64,000 nucleotides of DNA. It comes from Bacteroidota bacterium. Lineage in GTDB: Bacteria > Bacteroidota > Bacteroidia > B-17B0 > Aurantibacillaceae. The DNA lies in assembly GCA_013298715.1 (NCBI GenBank), contig JAAFIQ010000015.1, positions 48,332 through 112,331 of the forward strand, written 5' to 3'. The position numbers and the translations under genes were made by a program. The notes beneath the pieces are model-generated. The model did not search any database and was not told where the DNA came from. It worked only from the letters and a program-made list of their open reading frames with translations. Of this stretch, positions 56,387-64,000 are shown one piece after another. Each line of letters starts with the position of its first letter. The first letter of the stretch is position 1.

Positions 56387-57001
56387 ATGAAAAAAATAGT
56401 TTTTATATTTTTCTGTTTTGTGTCAATTAATTTGTTTACTCAAAGTGCACGGGTTATAGACTTTAATCTGTATGAGTTTGGCGGAAAGGATATTGTTGTC
56501 AGTTTTAGACTTTCTAATGGGCCAGCCTGCAATGGTTACAAAATATGGCATAGTTCAGATTCGATAAATTATTATATTGCTTATGAATACAGCGGCATTT
56601 GCGGTACGGATTTGAACCCTGTTACAAATACCCACACCATTACTAACGTGGCACGTAACCAATATCATTTTGTGAAAATTGAAGCTATTCCTTATGAAAC
56701 AACCATTCCAAAAAAGATTTACATTGGTAATCCCAATTTTGCGGCATTAAAAGTATATCCAAATCCGGTAGTTGATTTTAGTACACCATTTACTATTAGG
56801 GCAAACAATATTACGAGCAAAAACATGTATGGCTTTATTTATAATCAAGTAGGCACAAAAAGGCAATTTTTGAATCTAGTTTTTATAAATAATATGGCGG
56901 ATATTAATTTGAATTTTTTAGAAGATGGCATGTACATTATTTGGCTAACTGATGAAAGCAAAGGCTATTCAGCAAAGTTTATTGTTAAGCGCAATTTGTA
57001 A
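56387..57001 (+). CDS. Exported T9SS type A sorting-domain protein
   Basis: 204 residues. A signal peptide ends near residue 19 (SINLFTQS). A fibronectin-III-like beta region (about 25-115, FGGKDIVVSFRLSNGPACNG) precedes a C-terminal sorting domain (about 120-204, ALKVYPNPVVDFSTPFTIRA, ending FIVKRNL). It should be secreted by T9SS and may be a carbohydrate- or surface-binding accessory of the preceding sialidase-like protein, with which it is cotranscribed (no gap). It overlaps the S4 gene by one base. Confidence 0.85.
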   Translation: MKKIVFIFFCFVSINLFTQSARVIDFNLYEFGGKDIVVSFRLSNGPACNGYKIWHSSDSINYYIAYEYSGICGTDLNPVTNTHTITNVARNQYHFVKIEAIPYETTIPKKIYIGNPNFAALKVYPNPVVDFSTPFTIRANNITSKNMYGFIYNQVGTKRQFLNLVFINNMADINLNFLEDGMYIIWLTDESKGYSAKFIVKRNL

Positions 57002-57378
57002 TGGAAGTAAGGGCCGATACCTATTTGTGGGCAATTAGAATGTTTAAGAGCCGAACCCTTGCTAGCGAGGCCATTAAAGGAGGAAAAGTAAAATTAAACG
57101 GTGATAATTTTAAACCTAGTCACGTTACTAAAATTGGAGAAACTTATGTAATTACTATTGGCGAAACTAAAAAAATTGTGGAAGTTGTTTCGTTGGTAGA
57201 TAAGCGAAGTAGCTATGAAATTGCCAAACAACATTATGCAGATAAATCGCCACCACTTGAGAAGTCAGAAAAACTGCCATCTGTATTTTTTAAATCAAAC
57301 ATAAGAAGAGATAAAGGTGCTGGAAGACCTACTAAAAAAGACCGTCGCGACATGAATGATTTTGGTTGGGCAGAATAA
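57001..57378 (+). CDS. S4-domain RNA-binding protein (Hsp15/HslR-like)
   Basis: 125 residues. The S4 RNA-binding domain is at the N-terminus (ADTYLWAIRMFKSRTLASEA, then IKGGKVKLNGDNFKPSH), as in the ribosome-associated heat-shock protein Hsp15. The C-terminus is basic (RRDKGAGRPTKKDRRDMNDF). Hsp15 rescues stalled 50S subunits carrying nascent chains. It overlaps the T9SS protein stop by one base, but the functional link is unclear. It converges on the TIGR01777 gene with a 14-bp gap. Confidence 0.9.
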   Translation: MEVRADTYLWAIRMFKSRTLASEAIKGGKVKLNGDNFKPSHVTKIGETYVITIGETKKIVEVVSLVDKRSSYEIAKQHYADKSPPLEKSEKLPSVFFKSNIRRDKGAGRPTKKDRRDMNDFGWAE

Positions 57379-57392
57379 AAAAACTAACGCAA

Positions 57393-58301
57393 CTAATTTG
57401 TACAACAATCTCTCAAGGCTTCCGCTGCATTTTCAAAATTAAAAACATACCCACTTTGTTTTAATTTAACATTGCTAATTTTCACACCATTGTATAACAT
57501 TACAGCTCCTGGCCCCATAGCTAAGTTTAAAACAAATTTAGGAACATTAGGTAATAGTATTTTTTTGCCGTAGCAAGCAGCTAATTTTTCGCTAAACTCT
57601 TTGTTGGTTATAAATTCCGATCCTACACAGTTAAATGTACCAGAACCTGATTCGTTTTCAAGCATAAAAATTATTGAATCTACTACATCGTTAAGGTGTA
57701 CCCAAGGAAAGTATTGTTTACCACTGGCAATAGCAGAACCAAATCCAATTTTAAATAAAGGTTTCATTTTATTTAAAGCGCCGCCATCTTTTGCTAAAAT
57801 TACACCTATTCTAATAACAGATGTTCTGATACCTTTGGCTATTATGGGTTCATAGCTCTTTTCCCAAAGGTTACATGAATGTCCCAAAAAATCCTCCGCC
57901 GATTTATCATTTTCTGTAAAAATTTTATCGCTCAAAATACCACCATAAAAGCCTATTGCACTTGCGCCAACAAAGGATTTTATGTTGAGGTTTAATTCTG
58001 TAATAGCTTTAAGCAATAGTTCGGTGGTTTTTACACGTGAGTCTATGATTTCTTGTTTGTAAGGTTCTGTCCAGCGGGCACCGGCAATTGGCGCACCAGC
58101 CAAATGAATAATGTGTTCAACGCCTTCAAACGCTTTTAAATCAACATAATTGGTTTTATAATCCCATTTGTAAGTTTTCACTTCTCCTGAAAGATTTTCA
58201 TTTCTGCTTAACCAAACCACTTGATGGTTATTCTTTATTAACTTTTCTGTTACTTGTTTACCAACTAAACCGCTTCCGCCGGTTATTAAAATTTTTGCCA
58301 T
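57393..58301 (-). CDS. TIGR01777-family NAD-dependent epimerase-like oxidoreductase
   Basis: 302 residues, extended short-chain dehydrogenase fold. The Rossmann start is ILITGGSGLVGKQVTEKLIK (residues 4-23). LAGAPIAGARWTEPYKQEII is the family hallmark, and the later YFPWVHLNDVVDSIIFMLEN and C-terminal DUF1731 region (PKFVLNLAMGPGAVMLYNGV) agree. E. coli YfcH is the best-known relative. The substrate is unknown. A weak -7-like TTTCTTTG lies upstream. It diverges from the ferredoxin-like gene. Confidence 0.92.
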   Translation of the reverse strand: MAKILITGGSGLVGKQVTEKLIKNNHQVVWLSRNENLSGEVKTYKWDYKTNYVDLKAFEGVEHIIHLAGAPIAGARWTEPYKQEIIDSRVKTTELLLKAITELNLNIKSFVGASAIGFYGGILSDKIFTENDKSAEDFLGHSCNLWEKSYEPIIAKGIRTSVIRIGVILAKDGGALNKMKPLFKIGFGSAIASGKQYFPWVHLNDVVDSIIFMLENESGSGTFNCVGSEFITNKEFSEKLAACYGKKILLPNVPKFVLNLAMGPGAVMLYNGVKISNVKLKQSGYVFNFENAAEALRDCCTN

Positions 58302-58332
58302 ATTTACACAACAAAGAAAACACTAAAAAGTT

Positions 58333-58647
58333 ATGATTTTTGATATACATATTTTTGTTTGTTGCAACGAGCGTGCTCGAAACGAACGCCAAAGCTGTGG
58401 TAACACCCATGGTTTGGAATTGATAGCTGAGTTTAAAAAGCAAATAAATGATTTAAAGTTGGGTATAAAAATTAGAACAAATAAAAGTGGATGCCTTGGT
58501 ATTTGCGATTTTGGGCCTACTGTGGCAGTTTACCCTGAAGGGACGTTTTATGTTGGCGTAACAAAAGCTGATGTTGCCGAAATTGTTCAATCACATATTT
58601 TGAACAATATTCCGGTTGAAAGGTTATTATTGAAAGAAAATAGTTAA
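58333..58647 (+). CDS. Thioredoxin-like [2Fe-2S] ferredoxin
   Basis: 104 residues. The cysteines C10/C11, C22, C54 and C58 give the spacing of the thioredoxin-like 2Fe-2S ferredoxin family (HIFVCCNERARNERQSCG, later SGCLGICDFGPTVAVYPEG). It is probably a cytoplasmic electron carrier; no partner is obvious in the window. The start ATG at 58333 opens 31 bp from the divergent oxidoreductase start. No clear -7 box is seen. Confidence 0.9.
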   Translation: MIFDIHIFVCCNERARNERQSCGNTHGLELIAEFKKQINDLKLGIKIRTNKSGCLGICDFGPTVAVYPEGTFYVGVTKADVAEIVQSHILNNIPVERLLLKENS

Positions 58648-58662
58648 TTTAGTAAAAAAAAC

Positions 58663-59493
58663 ATGAAAAAACATATACTTATTTTATCAAGCGTAAGTGC
58701 TTTAATGTTAGGAAGCGCTTTTACTGTTTTACAAAATACTGGAATTGCTGGCTACACTGGTTCTCCAGGTGAGGCTACCTGTGGTGGGGTAGGGGGTTGC
58801 CATGGAAATACAGGAGGCTCTAACACTTTAATTCAAAGTACGCCTGCTTTTGTTGCAAACAAATACGTTCCAGGCACAACTTATACCATTGAGATAAAAG
58901 TAGCGAATGGAAATTTACAACATTTTGGTTTTGGGTGTGAAATTCTAAATGCTTCTAATACAAATGCAGGTATAATGCAAAACCCAATAGCGAATACAAA
59001 ATTTTTAAATGCGGGTAATGGCCGAAAAAATGCGGTACATAATGGTGTTTTTGCGGCAGGAACAACCTCAGGCTCTTTTAAATTTGAGTGGGTAGCGCCA
59101 GCCTCAGGAAATGTTACTATTTACGCAGCAGGTAATACTTCTAATAACAACAATTCTTCTTCGGGCGATTTGGTAAGTAACGCTACTCTTAGTTTAAGCC
59201 CATCTGGTGCGACTAATATAAAAGAAAATTTACCTGTAAGTGCTTTAACAATTGCCCAAAATGCGGCTTTAAATTCTATAACAATGTCTTACTTTAAATC
59301 TACTAACGAAGCATTAACTTTTGGATTAGTGGATATTAATGGTAAAGAAATTAAAGAAGTTTCGTTAGCTAATCAAGAGTTAGGCATGATTGAGAACACA
59401 GTAAGCATTGGTAACTTAGAAAGTGGCGTTTATTTTGCAACACTAAAAAGTAATACTTCGGTGGTTGCTAAAAAATTGGTAATGCTTAAATAA
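58663..59493 (+). CDS. Choice-of-anchor V domain protein with T9SS sorting tail
   Basis: 276 residues. A signal peptide ends near residue 20. The N-terminal GYTGSPGEATCGGVGGCHGN is the family entry motif; the Cys-His pattern is C-X5-C-H, longer than the usual CxxCH or C-X3-CH. The next 140 residues form the choice-of-anchor V/Reelin-like beta domain (TIEIKVANGNLQHFGFGCEI, later GSFKFEWVAPASGNVTIYAA). The C-terminus (MIENTVSIGNLESGVYFATL) is a type A sorting tail. It should be secreted by T9SS. A terminator follows. Confidence 0.85.
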   Translation: MKKHILILSSVSALMLGSAFTVLQNTGIAGYTGSPGEATCGGVGGCHGNTGGSNTLIQSTPAFVANKYVPGTTYTIEIKVANGNLQHFGFGCEILNASNTNAGIMQNPIANTKFLNAGNGRKNAVHNGVFAAGTTSGSFKFEWVAPASGNVTIYAAGNTSNNNNSSSGDLVSNATLSLSPSGATNIKENLPVSALTIAQNAALNSITMSYFKSTNEALTFGLVDINGKEIKEVSLANQELGMIENTVSIGNLESGVYFATLKSNTSVVAKKLVMLK

Positions 59494-59515
59494 TATTTCT
59501 TTTATTAAAAAGATT

Positions 59516-59542
59516 AAGCTCAGTTTTACTGGGCTTTTTTTA
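59516..59542 (+). terminator. Rho-independent terminator
   Basis: Stem AAGCTCAGT / ACTGGGCTT (9 bp with one G-T pair), 3-base loop, then a run of seven T. It lies 22 nt after the choice-of-anchor V stop. Confidence 0.85.
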
Positions 59543-59577
59543 TGATTTTATTTTTGCAATGTTTGATTGAAAATCCG

Positions 59578-59898
59578 TTACTTCTCCACAATAACACTCA
59601 TGTTGTTTATGGCATCTATCTGTAAAGAGCGTTTACCTTTTCCTTTGCTGGGTATAATAAATTCAGTAGAATATCTTTTTTTGCTTTTGGTTACAAATTG
59701 TAAAGTGTAAGTGCCTGATTTTAAATTTTTATAATCTGTTTTTTGTTGCAAGTCAACATCTGTAAAAACCAAAACATTTTTACCTACAACAACGCTATCT
59801 AATTTTTCTAAATTCAAATTTATAACACGTGCCTCGTAACCTTTTGAGCAAGCGGTTAACAAAAATAAGATGCTAAAACTATATAAAATCAATCGCAT
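59578..59898 (-). CDS. Small PEGA-like lipoprotein
   Basis: 106 residues. A lipobox (LFLLTACSK, C17) is followed by a small beta-sandwich (VINLNLEKLDSVVVGKNVLV, then LKSGTYTLQFVTKSKKRYST), reminiscent of PEGA-like domains. Probably anchored in the outer membrane; function unknown. It begins in the last base of smpB (TAATG), so it is cotranscribed with it. Confidence 0.7.
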   Translation of the reverse strand: MRLILYSFSILFLLTACSKGYEARVINLNLEKLDSVVVGKNVLVFTDVDLQQKTDYKNLKSGTYTLQFVTKSKKRYSTEFIIPSKGKGKRSLQIDAINNMSVIVEK

Positions 59899-60350
59899 TA
59901 AAATTTTCTATTTAATTCACGTTCAACATCTCGTTTTTTAATATCATCGCGCTTATCAAACAATTTTTTCCCTTTTGCCAAAGCAACGTTTAATTTTGCA
60001 AATCCTTTTTCGTTTACAAATAACTTTGTTGGAATAATTGTTAAGCCTTGGTCCTTCACTTTTTTGTATAACTTATTTAATTCTTGCCTGCTTAATAATA
60101 ATTTTCTTTCGCGCAAGGCAGCGTGTTGGTAAAACGATGCCTCGGTATATTCAGCTATATGAAGGTTTTTAACGAACAACTCCCCATTTACAAAATAACA
60201 ATAACTATCGCTTAAACCTGCCTTACCTTCTCTAATAGATTTAATTTCGGTGCCACGTAATACCAAACCAGCAGTGTAATTCTCAATAAATTGAAAATCA
60301 AATTTTGCACGTCGGTTCTCTATATTAATACTATTGCTTAATTTAGGCAT
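59898..60350 (-). CDS. smpB: SsrA-binding protein
   Basis: 150 residues, the usual SmpB length. It binds tmRNA and is essential for trans-translation, which frees stalled ribosomes. Motifs are [40 protein letters not shown], and the basic C-terminal tail [18 protein letters not shown]. The start ATG (MPKLSN) has a perfect TAACTTTG box ending 4 nt upstream. It diverges from the acetyltransferase gene with an 18-bp gap, so the promoter lies in this very short space. Confidence 0.97.
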   Translation of the reverse strand: MPKLSNSINIENRRAKFDFQFIENYTAGLVLRGTEIKSIREGKAGLSDSYCYFVNGELFVKNLHIAEYTEASFYQHAALRERKLLLSRQELNKLYKKVKDQGLTIIPTKLFVNEKGFAKLNVALAKGKKLFDKRDDIKKRDVERELNRKF

Positions 60351-60354
60351 TGTA

Positions 60355-60362
60355 CAAAGTTA
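60355..60362 (-). promoter_or_regulatory. TAnnTTTG -7 box (TAACTTTG) for smpB
   Basis: Perfect -7 consensus on the minus strand, ending 4 nt before the smpB ATG, inside the 18-bp gap between divergent starts. Confidence 0.5.
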
Positions 60363-60368
60363 ATAAAA

Positions 60369-60893
60369 ATGAACAATGTTTCACTTAAAAAAGCAAGTGT
60401 AGCTGAGCTTAAAAGAATTCAAGAAATGGCGCACGTAATTTGGATGCAGCACTACCCTGAAATTATTGGTATAAATCAAATAAATTATATGTTAAATAAA
60501 ATGTATAGTTTAGAAAGCCTTTCAGAACAAGTTGAAAGTAAAAAGCATGAATTTTATTTTATATTAAATGGGCAAACCGAAGTTGGGTTTGTATCGATAA
60601 ATAAGTTAGATGCGGACACTACTATGATTCAGAAGTTTTATATTAACCAGTTATTGGCAGGCAAAGGAGTTGGCACTTTGGCTTTTAAAGAATTACTAAA
60701 ACAGGTTTCTACTAAAAAAATTCAATTGACTGTAAACCGCCAAAACTATAAGAGTATAAATTTTTATTTTAAAAACGGGTTTAAAATTTTGCATGTAGCC
60801 GATTTTGATATTGGTAATGGTTACGTAATGAATGATTTTGTGATGGAATTCAATAAATCCGAAAAACTAATACCAAGTACATTTAATAATTAG
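60369..60893 (+). CDS. GNAT-family N-acetyltransferase whose 3' end lies in a MITE
   Basis: 174 residues. The GNAT domain covers most of it, with the acetyl-CoA loop in FYINQLLAGKGVGTLAFKEL and terminal strands LTVNRQNYKSINFYFKNGFK. The substrate is unknown. The last codons (IPSTFNN and the TAG) are encoded by the left end of the MITE-like element copy C, which starts at 60870, so the element has replaced the original C-terminus. The domain core should still be intact. Confidence 0.88.
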   Translation: MNNVSLKKASVAELKRIQEMAHVIWMQHYPEIIGINQINYMLNKMYSLESLSEQVESKKHEFYFILNGQTEVGFVSINKLDADTTMIQKFYINQLLAGKGVGTLAFKELLKQVSTKKIQLTVNRQNYKSINFYFKNGFKILHVADFDIGNGYVMNDFVMEFNKSEKLIPSTFNN

Positions 60894-61082
60894 TCCAATG
60901 TCGTGTCTAGTAAATTTTGCCTGCCTCTTGCAAAATTGTATCGAGACAATTGAAGTTTATTATCGTCATTCTTTATTGCGTTGGTGTCTCGATACGTTTT
61001 TGCCACAGAATCATATTCAAGCAAAAACTACTCGACAAGACTAATTAAATTATTGGACTATTTAATATTTGGATTTTGGTAT
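60870..61082. mobile_element. MITE-like element, copy C
   Basis: 213 bp, ATACCAA to TTTTGGTAT, nearly the same sequence and layout as copy A. Its outer arms are TAGTCCAAT/ATTGGACTA and its inner arms GTATCGAGACA/TGTCTCGATAC. It encodes the final residues of the acetyltransferase and contains no ORF of its own. Confidence 0.78.
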
Positions 61083-61084
61083 AA

Positions 61085-61180
61085 GTGATTGAGTATTTTG
61101 AAAGCAGACACAAGCGCTCATGTTTCAATTCAGAAAATAGTTTTAAAAAAGAATTTGGAGTGAACCCTAATTATCTATAA
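61085..61180 (+). pseudogene. Possible remnant of an AraC-type HTH end
   Basis: A 31-codon open frame whose last codons read [18 protein letters not shown], which resembles the end of the second AraC helix-turn-helix (GFxSxSxFxRxFKKxFGxxP). It begins 3 nt after the MITE copy C boundary and has no N-terminal domain. It converges on folD, whose stop it touches. If real, it is a truncated relic; it could be coincidence. Confidence 0.3.
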
Positions 61181-62052
61181 ATTTCTTTTTTTGCGGCTAG
61201 CAAGGTATTTTTAATTAAACTTGCTATCGTCATAGGTCCAACACCGCCTGGTACTGGCGTTATAAAACTACATTTAGGCGCCACTTCATCAAACTTCACA
61301 TCGCCCTTTAACTTAAAGCCGCTTTTTGTTTCAGTGCTTTCTACACGCGTAGTCCCAACATCAATAACAACCGCTCCATCTTTTACCATATCTGCTTTTA
61401 AAAATTCAGGGCTACCTAAGGCACAAATAATAATATCTGCTTTGCGTGTATGCTCTATTAAATTTTCGGTTTTGCTATGGCATAAGGTTACCGTACAATT
61501 TCCCAAAGCAGTATTTTTGGCTAATAAAATACTCATCGGAGAACCCACAATATGGCTTCTGCCAAGCACTACGCAATGTTTTCCTTTTGTTTCAATATTA
61601 TATTTTTCTAAAAGTTGAACAATGCCAAACGGCGTAGCGCTTACATAGCAAGGTAGGTTAAGCACCATGCGCCCAACATTTATTGGGTGAAAACCATCTA
61701 CATCCTTACTTGGTAAAATGGTTTCAATAATCTTATGTTCGTTTATGTGCCTCGGAAGCGGCAATTGCACAATGAAGCCATCAATATCTGGATTGTTGTT
61801 TAAATCAATTACTGATTGCAACAATTTTTCTTCTGTTACATAATCTGGGTGTTTTATTAAAGTAGATTTAAAGCCTACATTTTCACAAGCTTTTATTTTG
61901 GCTGCAACGTATGTCTCGCTTCCACCATCGTTTCCAACAAGTATGGCAGCTAGGTGTGGTTGTTTTTTTTCAGCAGCTATTAATTCTTTAACCTCTTTTG
62001 CAATTTGTTCTTGCAAGAGCAGCGATATTTTTTTTCCGTCAATTAATTGCAT
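61171..62052 (-). CDS. folD: Bifunctional methylenetetrahydrofolate dehydrogenase / cyclohydrolase
   Basis: 293 residues from the ATG at 62052, chosen because [12 protein letters not shown] is the typical FolD start; a TTG 12 nt upstream is open but unlikely. It interconverts 5,10-methylene- and 10-formyl-tetrahydrofolate in the cytoplasm. Motifs are [19 protein letters not shown] with the catalytic Lys, [34 protein letters not shown] and the NADP-binding [15 protein letters not shown], ending [29 protein letters not shown] box (62062-62069) ends 9 nt before the ATG. Confidence 0.96.
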   Translation of the reverse strand: MQLIDGKKISLLLQEQIAKEVKELIAAEKKQPHLAAILVGNDGGSETYVAAKIKACENVGFKSTLIKHPDYVTEEKLLQSVIDLNNNPDIDGFIVQLPLPRHINEHKIIETILPSKDVDGFHPINVGRMVLNLPCYVSATPFGIVQLLEKYNIETKGKHCVVLGRSHIVGSPMSILLAKNTALGNCTVTLCHSKTENLIEHTRKADIIICALGSPEFLKADMVKDGAVVIDVGTTRVESTETKSGFKLKGDVKFDEVAPKCSFITPVPGGVGPMTIASLIKNTLLAAKKEIYR

Positions 62053-62061
62053 AATAGGCCT

Positions 62062-62069
62062 CAAAAATA
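62062..62069 (-). promoter_or_regulatory. TAnnTTTG -7 box (TATTTTTG) for folD
   Basis: Perfect -7 consensus on the minus strand, ending 9 nt before the folD ATG, which predicts a leader of only a few bases. Confidence 0.45.
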
Positions 62070-62125
62070 CTAATATTTGCTAGTAGTTTGTTTATAATTT
62101 AAAAATGCTTTTACACGAATACTTG

Positions 62126-62133
62126 TATATTTG
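62126..62133 (+). promoter_or_regulatory. TAnnTTTG -7 box (TATATTTG) for the CBS-domain synthase
   Basis: Perfect -7 consensus 20 nt before the ATG at 62154, giving a leader of about 14 nt. Confidence 0.5.
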
Positions 62134-62153
62134 ATTTCTTAAAATTTTTTGTA

Positions 62154-63527
62154 ATGAGAGTGTATAACAACATCCTAGAAACCATTGGTAACACGCCATT
62201 GGTACGTTTAAATAAAATTGTTAAAGATTTACCATGTACGGTTTACGCTAAGGTTGAAACCGTAAACCCCGGCAACTCAATTAAAGACCGTATGGCAGTA
62301 AAAATGATTGAAGATGCTGAAAAAGATGGTCGTTTAAAACCAGGCGGCACAATTATTGAAGGCACAAGTGGTAACACTGGCATGGGTTTAGCAATTGCTG
62401 CTGTAATTAAAGGATACAAATGTATTTTTACAACTACCGATAAACAAAGTAAAGAAAAGGTTGATGCCTTGCGTGCCTTTGGTGCAGACGTTATTGTATG
62501 CCCTACCGATGTTGACCCAGAAGACCCACGTTCTTATTACTCCGTATCGAGTAGATTAGTAAATGAAATTCCAAACTCTTGGAAACCCAACCAATACGAT
62601 AACCCTAGTAATGCAGTTGCACATTACGAACAAACGGGCCCTGAAATTTGGGAACAAACCCAAGGAAAAGTAACACATTTGGTTGTAGGTGTTGGTACAG
62701 GTGGCACTATTTGCGGTACTGGTAAATATTTAAAAGAAAAAAATGCGGGCGTAAAAGTGTTAGGAATTGATACTTATGGTTCAGTGTTTAAAAAATATAA
62801 AGAAACAGGAATATTTGATAAAAACGAAATTTATCCCTACATAACCGAAGGAATTGGCGAAGATTTTTTACCTCAAAATGTAGATTTTTCTATTATAGAC
62901 CACTTTGAAAAAGTAACGGATAAAGATGCGGCTGTAATGACGCGCCGTATTCCAAAAGAAGAAGGGATTTTTGTTGGGAATAGTGCTGGTAGTGCATTGG
63001 CGGGTTTATTGCAAATGAAACACATGTTTAAAAAAGACGATGTTGTTGTAATAATTTTTCATGATCATGGTACGCGTTACCTAGGTAAAATGTTTAACGA
63101 TGATTGGATGCGCGATAGAAACTTTTTAGAAGTAACGAAACCTAAAGCAGTTGATTTAGTTGCAAATCATAAAAACCAAAAATTATTAACGGTAGATGCT
63201 GAGAGTACAGTAGCAGAAGCCCTTTCGTTATTAAACAAATACAACATCTCTCAAATTCCAGTTACATCAAAAGGTGAATTTGTGGGCTCGTTAAACGATA
63301 ATTATTTATTTAATAAATTAATTTCTGACAGCGAAGTAAAAAATCAAACGGTTAAAAGCCACATGCAGCAAGCGTTTCCGGTTGTTGGTGAGCAAGCAAG
63401 TATTGAAGATGTAAGTAAGCTAATTACGAAAGATAACAACGCAGTTTTGATGCGCGACATGGGTGGTAACACACACATTATAACCAAGCATGATGTAATA
63501 CAAGCCGTTGCAAAAATGGGCGCTTAA
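62154..63527 (+). CDS. Cystathionine beta-synthase / cysteine synthase with C-terminal CBS pair
   Basis: 457 residues. Fold type II PLP enzyme; the lysine is K44 in NPGNSIKDRMAVKM. EGTSGNTGMGLAIAAVIKGY is the substrate loop, and VGVGTGGTICGTGKYLKEK binds the PLP phosphate. The C-terminus (about 335-455) carries two CBS domains (VDAESTVAEALSLLNKYNIS), which in eukaryotic CBS bind the regulator S-adenosylmethionine. The length and domain order match cystathionine beta-synthase. Together with the trans-sulfuration enzyme at 49289 it could convert homocysteine to cysteine, though a cysteine synthase function is possible. Confidence 0.93.
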   Translation: MRVYNNILETIGNTPLVRLNKIVKDLPCTVYAKVETVNPGNSIKDRMAVKMIEDAEKDGRLKPGGTIIEGTSGNTGMGLAIAAVIKGYKCIFTTTDKQSKEKVDALRAFGADVIVCPTDVDPEDPRSYYSVSSRLVNEIPNSWKPNQYDNPSNAVAHYEQTGPEIWEQTQGKVTHLVVGVGTGGTICGTGKYLKEKNAGVKVLGIDTYGSVFKKYKETGIFDKNEIYPYITEGIGEDFLPQNVDFSIIDHFEKVTDKDAAVMTRRIPKEEGIFVGNSAGSALAGLLQMKHMFKKDDVVVIIFHDHGTRYLGKMFNDDWMRDRNFLEVTKPKAVDLVANHKNQKLLTVDAESTVAEALSLLNKYNISQIPVTSKGEFVGSLNDNYLFNKLISDSEVKNQTVKSHMQQAFPVVGEQASIEDVSKLITKDNNAVLMRDMGGNTHIITKHDVIQAVAKMGA

Positions 63528-63676
63528 GGAATCAGACGATTGTATTTAGAAGTTAGAAAATGTTTTTTAGATAGAATAAAAGTTTTGTGGAGGTTGTTCA
63601 AAGCCGATACATCCTAATTTCGGTTCCCTGTTTCAATTCCCTTAAACGTTACTTTTCAATTACAATTTTTTCATTT

Positions 63677-63874
63677 ATACCAAATGTATTTAATTTCTAG
63701 TCCAAAAATCTGATGGAATTTTCAATTATACAAGGCACGGCAAATTTCTCTTAGATATTTGAGCGAGCTTACGGATTGCCGTAGGCATAGCTGGAAATTA
63801 CGTCAAGTATTTCCAACGAAGTAGAATTGGAAATTTTCGATGAGGTTGGACAAAAAATTATAAATATTTGGTAT
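63677..63874. mobile_element. MITE-like element, second family (copy D)
   Basis: 198 bp from ATACCAAAT to ATTTGGTAT. It differs from copies A-C inside but keeps the termini and the TAGTCCAA / TTGGAC blocks. The imperfect arms pair GGAATTTTCAATT with AATTGGAAATTTTC. The left end also occurs, inverted, at 35480-35540. No ORF. The 149 bp between the CBS gene and this element hold nothing I recognise. Confidence 0.65.
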
Positions 63875-63875
63875 T

Positions 63876-64000
63876 ATACCAAATACAAATATTATATAGC
63901 CCAATCTATTGACGAAAAAATATAGCTATAAGCACAAGCTGATATTATTATATTTTTAGTTAAACTTTGAGTTTGGCATTTAATAAATTCAGATAGTTCA
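63876..64000 (+). mobile_element. Left end of a further MITE-like element (cut by window edge)
   Basis: Starts one base after copy D with ATACCAAATACAAATATTA and AGCCCAATCTATTG, similar to the left end of copy B (ATACTAAATACAAATATTAG, then AGTTCAATCTGTT). The rest, to the window end, is unrecognised, so only the first 35 bp are supported. Confidence 0.4.

Noticed and set aside
63528..63676. Short frames behind the CBS-domain synthase
   Set aside because: No start, family motif or RNA structure seen; likely plain intergenic DNA before the repeat.

Overview
The window is chromosomal DNA of a low-GC member of the Bacteroidota, probably a gliding or T9SS-bearing environmental lineage; I cannot name a genus. 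The signs are consistent. Secreted proteins end in type IX secretion (T9SS) sorting domains, both the short type A tail and the long 'gliding motility-associated' type B tail. DUF2027-Smr, DUF7033 deacetylase, DUF5723-OmpA and CBU_0592-type proteins are present. Upstream regions carry the Bacteroidota -7 promoter box TAnnTTTG rather than sigma70 boxes. I see no tRNA, rRNA, CRISPR array, prophage or classical insertion sequence.

Layout. 1-2056: thioredoxin reductase (cut by the window edge), nadD and a Cys/His lipoprotein. 2137-9152: a same-strand run of PD40/TPR protein, DinB-like protein, ComEC, Smr protein, a DegT-type sugar aminotransferase and a sugar-1-phosphate transferase. 9175-14494 (minus): GNAT, ssb, a two-gene membrane unit whose first gene is broken, a TonB-like C-terminal protein and ligA. 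14731-15671: a doubly broken beta-barrel gene. 15754-19456: DUF7033 deacetylase, AraC regulator and PDZ-alpha/beta hydrolase, translationally coupled to an outer-membrane receptor-like barrel. 19453-30290 is rich in exported proteins, with M43 and M1 peptidases and a 1086-residue type B adhesin-like protein. 30377-37244 (minus): lipoprotein, transaldolase-like aldolase, GT-C-like membrane protein, OmpA with seven thrombospondin-3 repeats, and a C-terminal processing protease. 38307-41174: ECF sigma factor with a membrane partner and a small exported protein. 41326-48463: polysaccharide assembly (Wzy, two Wzz-like, Wzx, glycosyltransferase) next to Kdo transferase waaA. 49289-63527 is mostly housekeeping: trans-sulfuration enzyme, a ParE-type toxin-antitoxin pair, msrB, dipeptidase, sialidase-like and T9SS proteins, S4 protein, smpB, folD and a CBS-domain cysteine/cystathionine synthase.

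Three things stand out. First, in seven places a perfect TAnnTTTG box ends only 3-5 nt before the best start codon, so these mRNAs should be leaderless or nearly so; several of these starts are TTG, GTG or even ATT. Second, a family of roughly 200-bp MITE-like elements (termini ATACCAA...TTGGTAT) with nested inverted repeats occurs near 37.8, 38.2 and 60.9 kb, with a second family at 63.7 kb. Arm sequences co-vary between copies, and one copy supplies the stop codon of an acetyltransferase gene. Third, two genes are clearly decaying, at 10765-11274 and 14731-15671. I did not find a convincing new defence or biosynthetic system. The nearest candidates for something undescribed are the repeat family and the leaderless, non-ATG start architecture.
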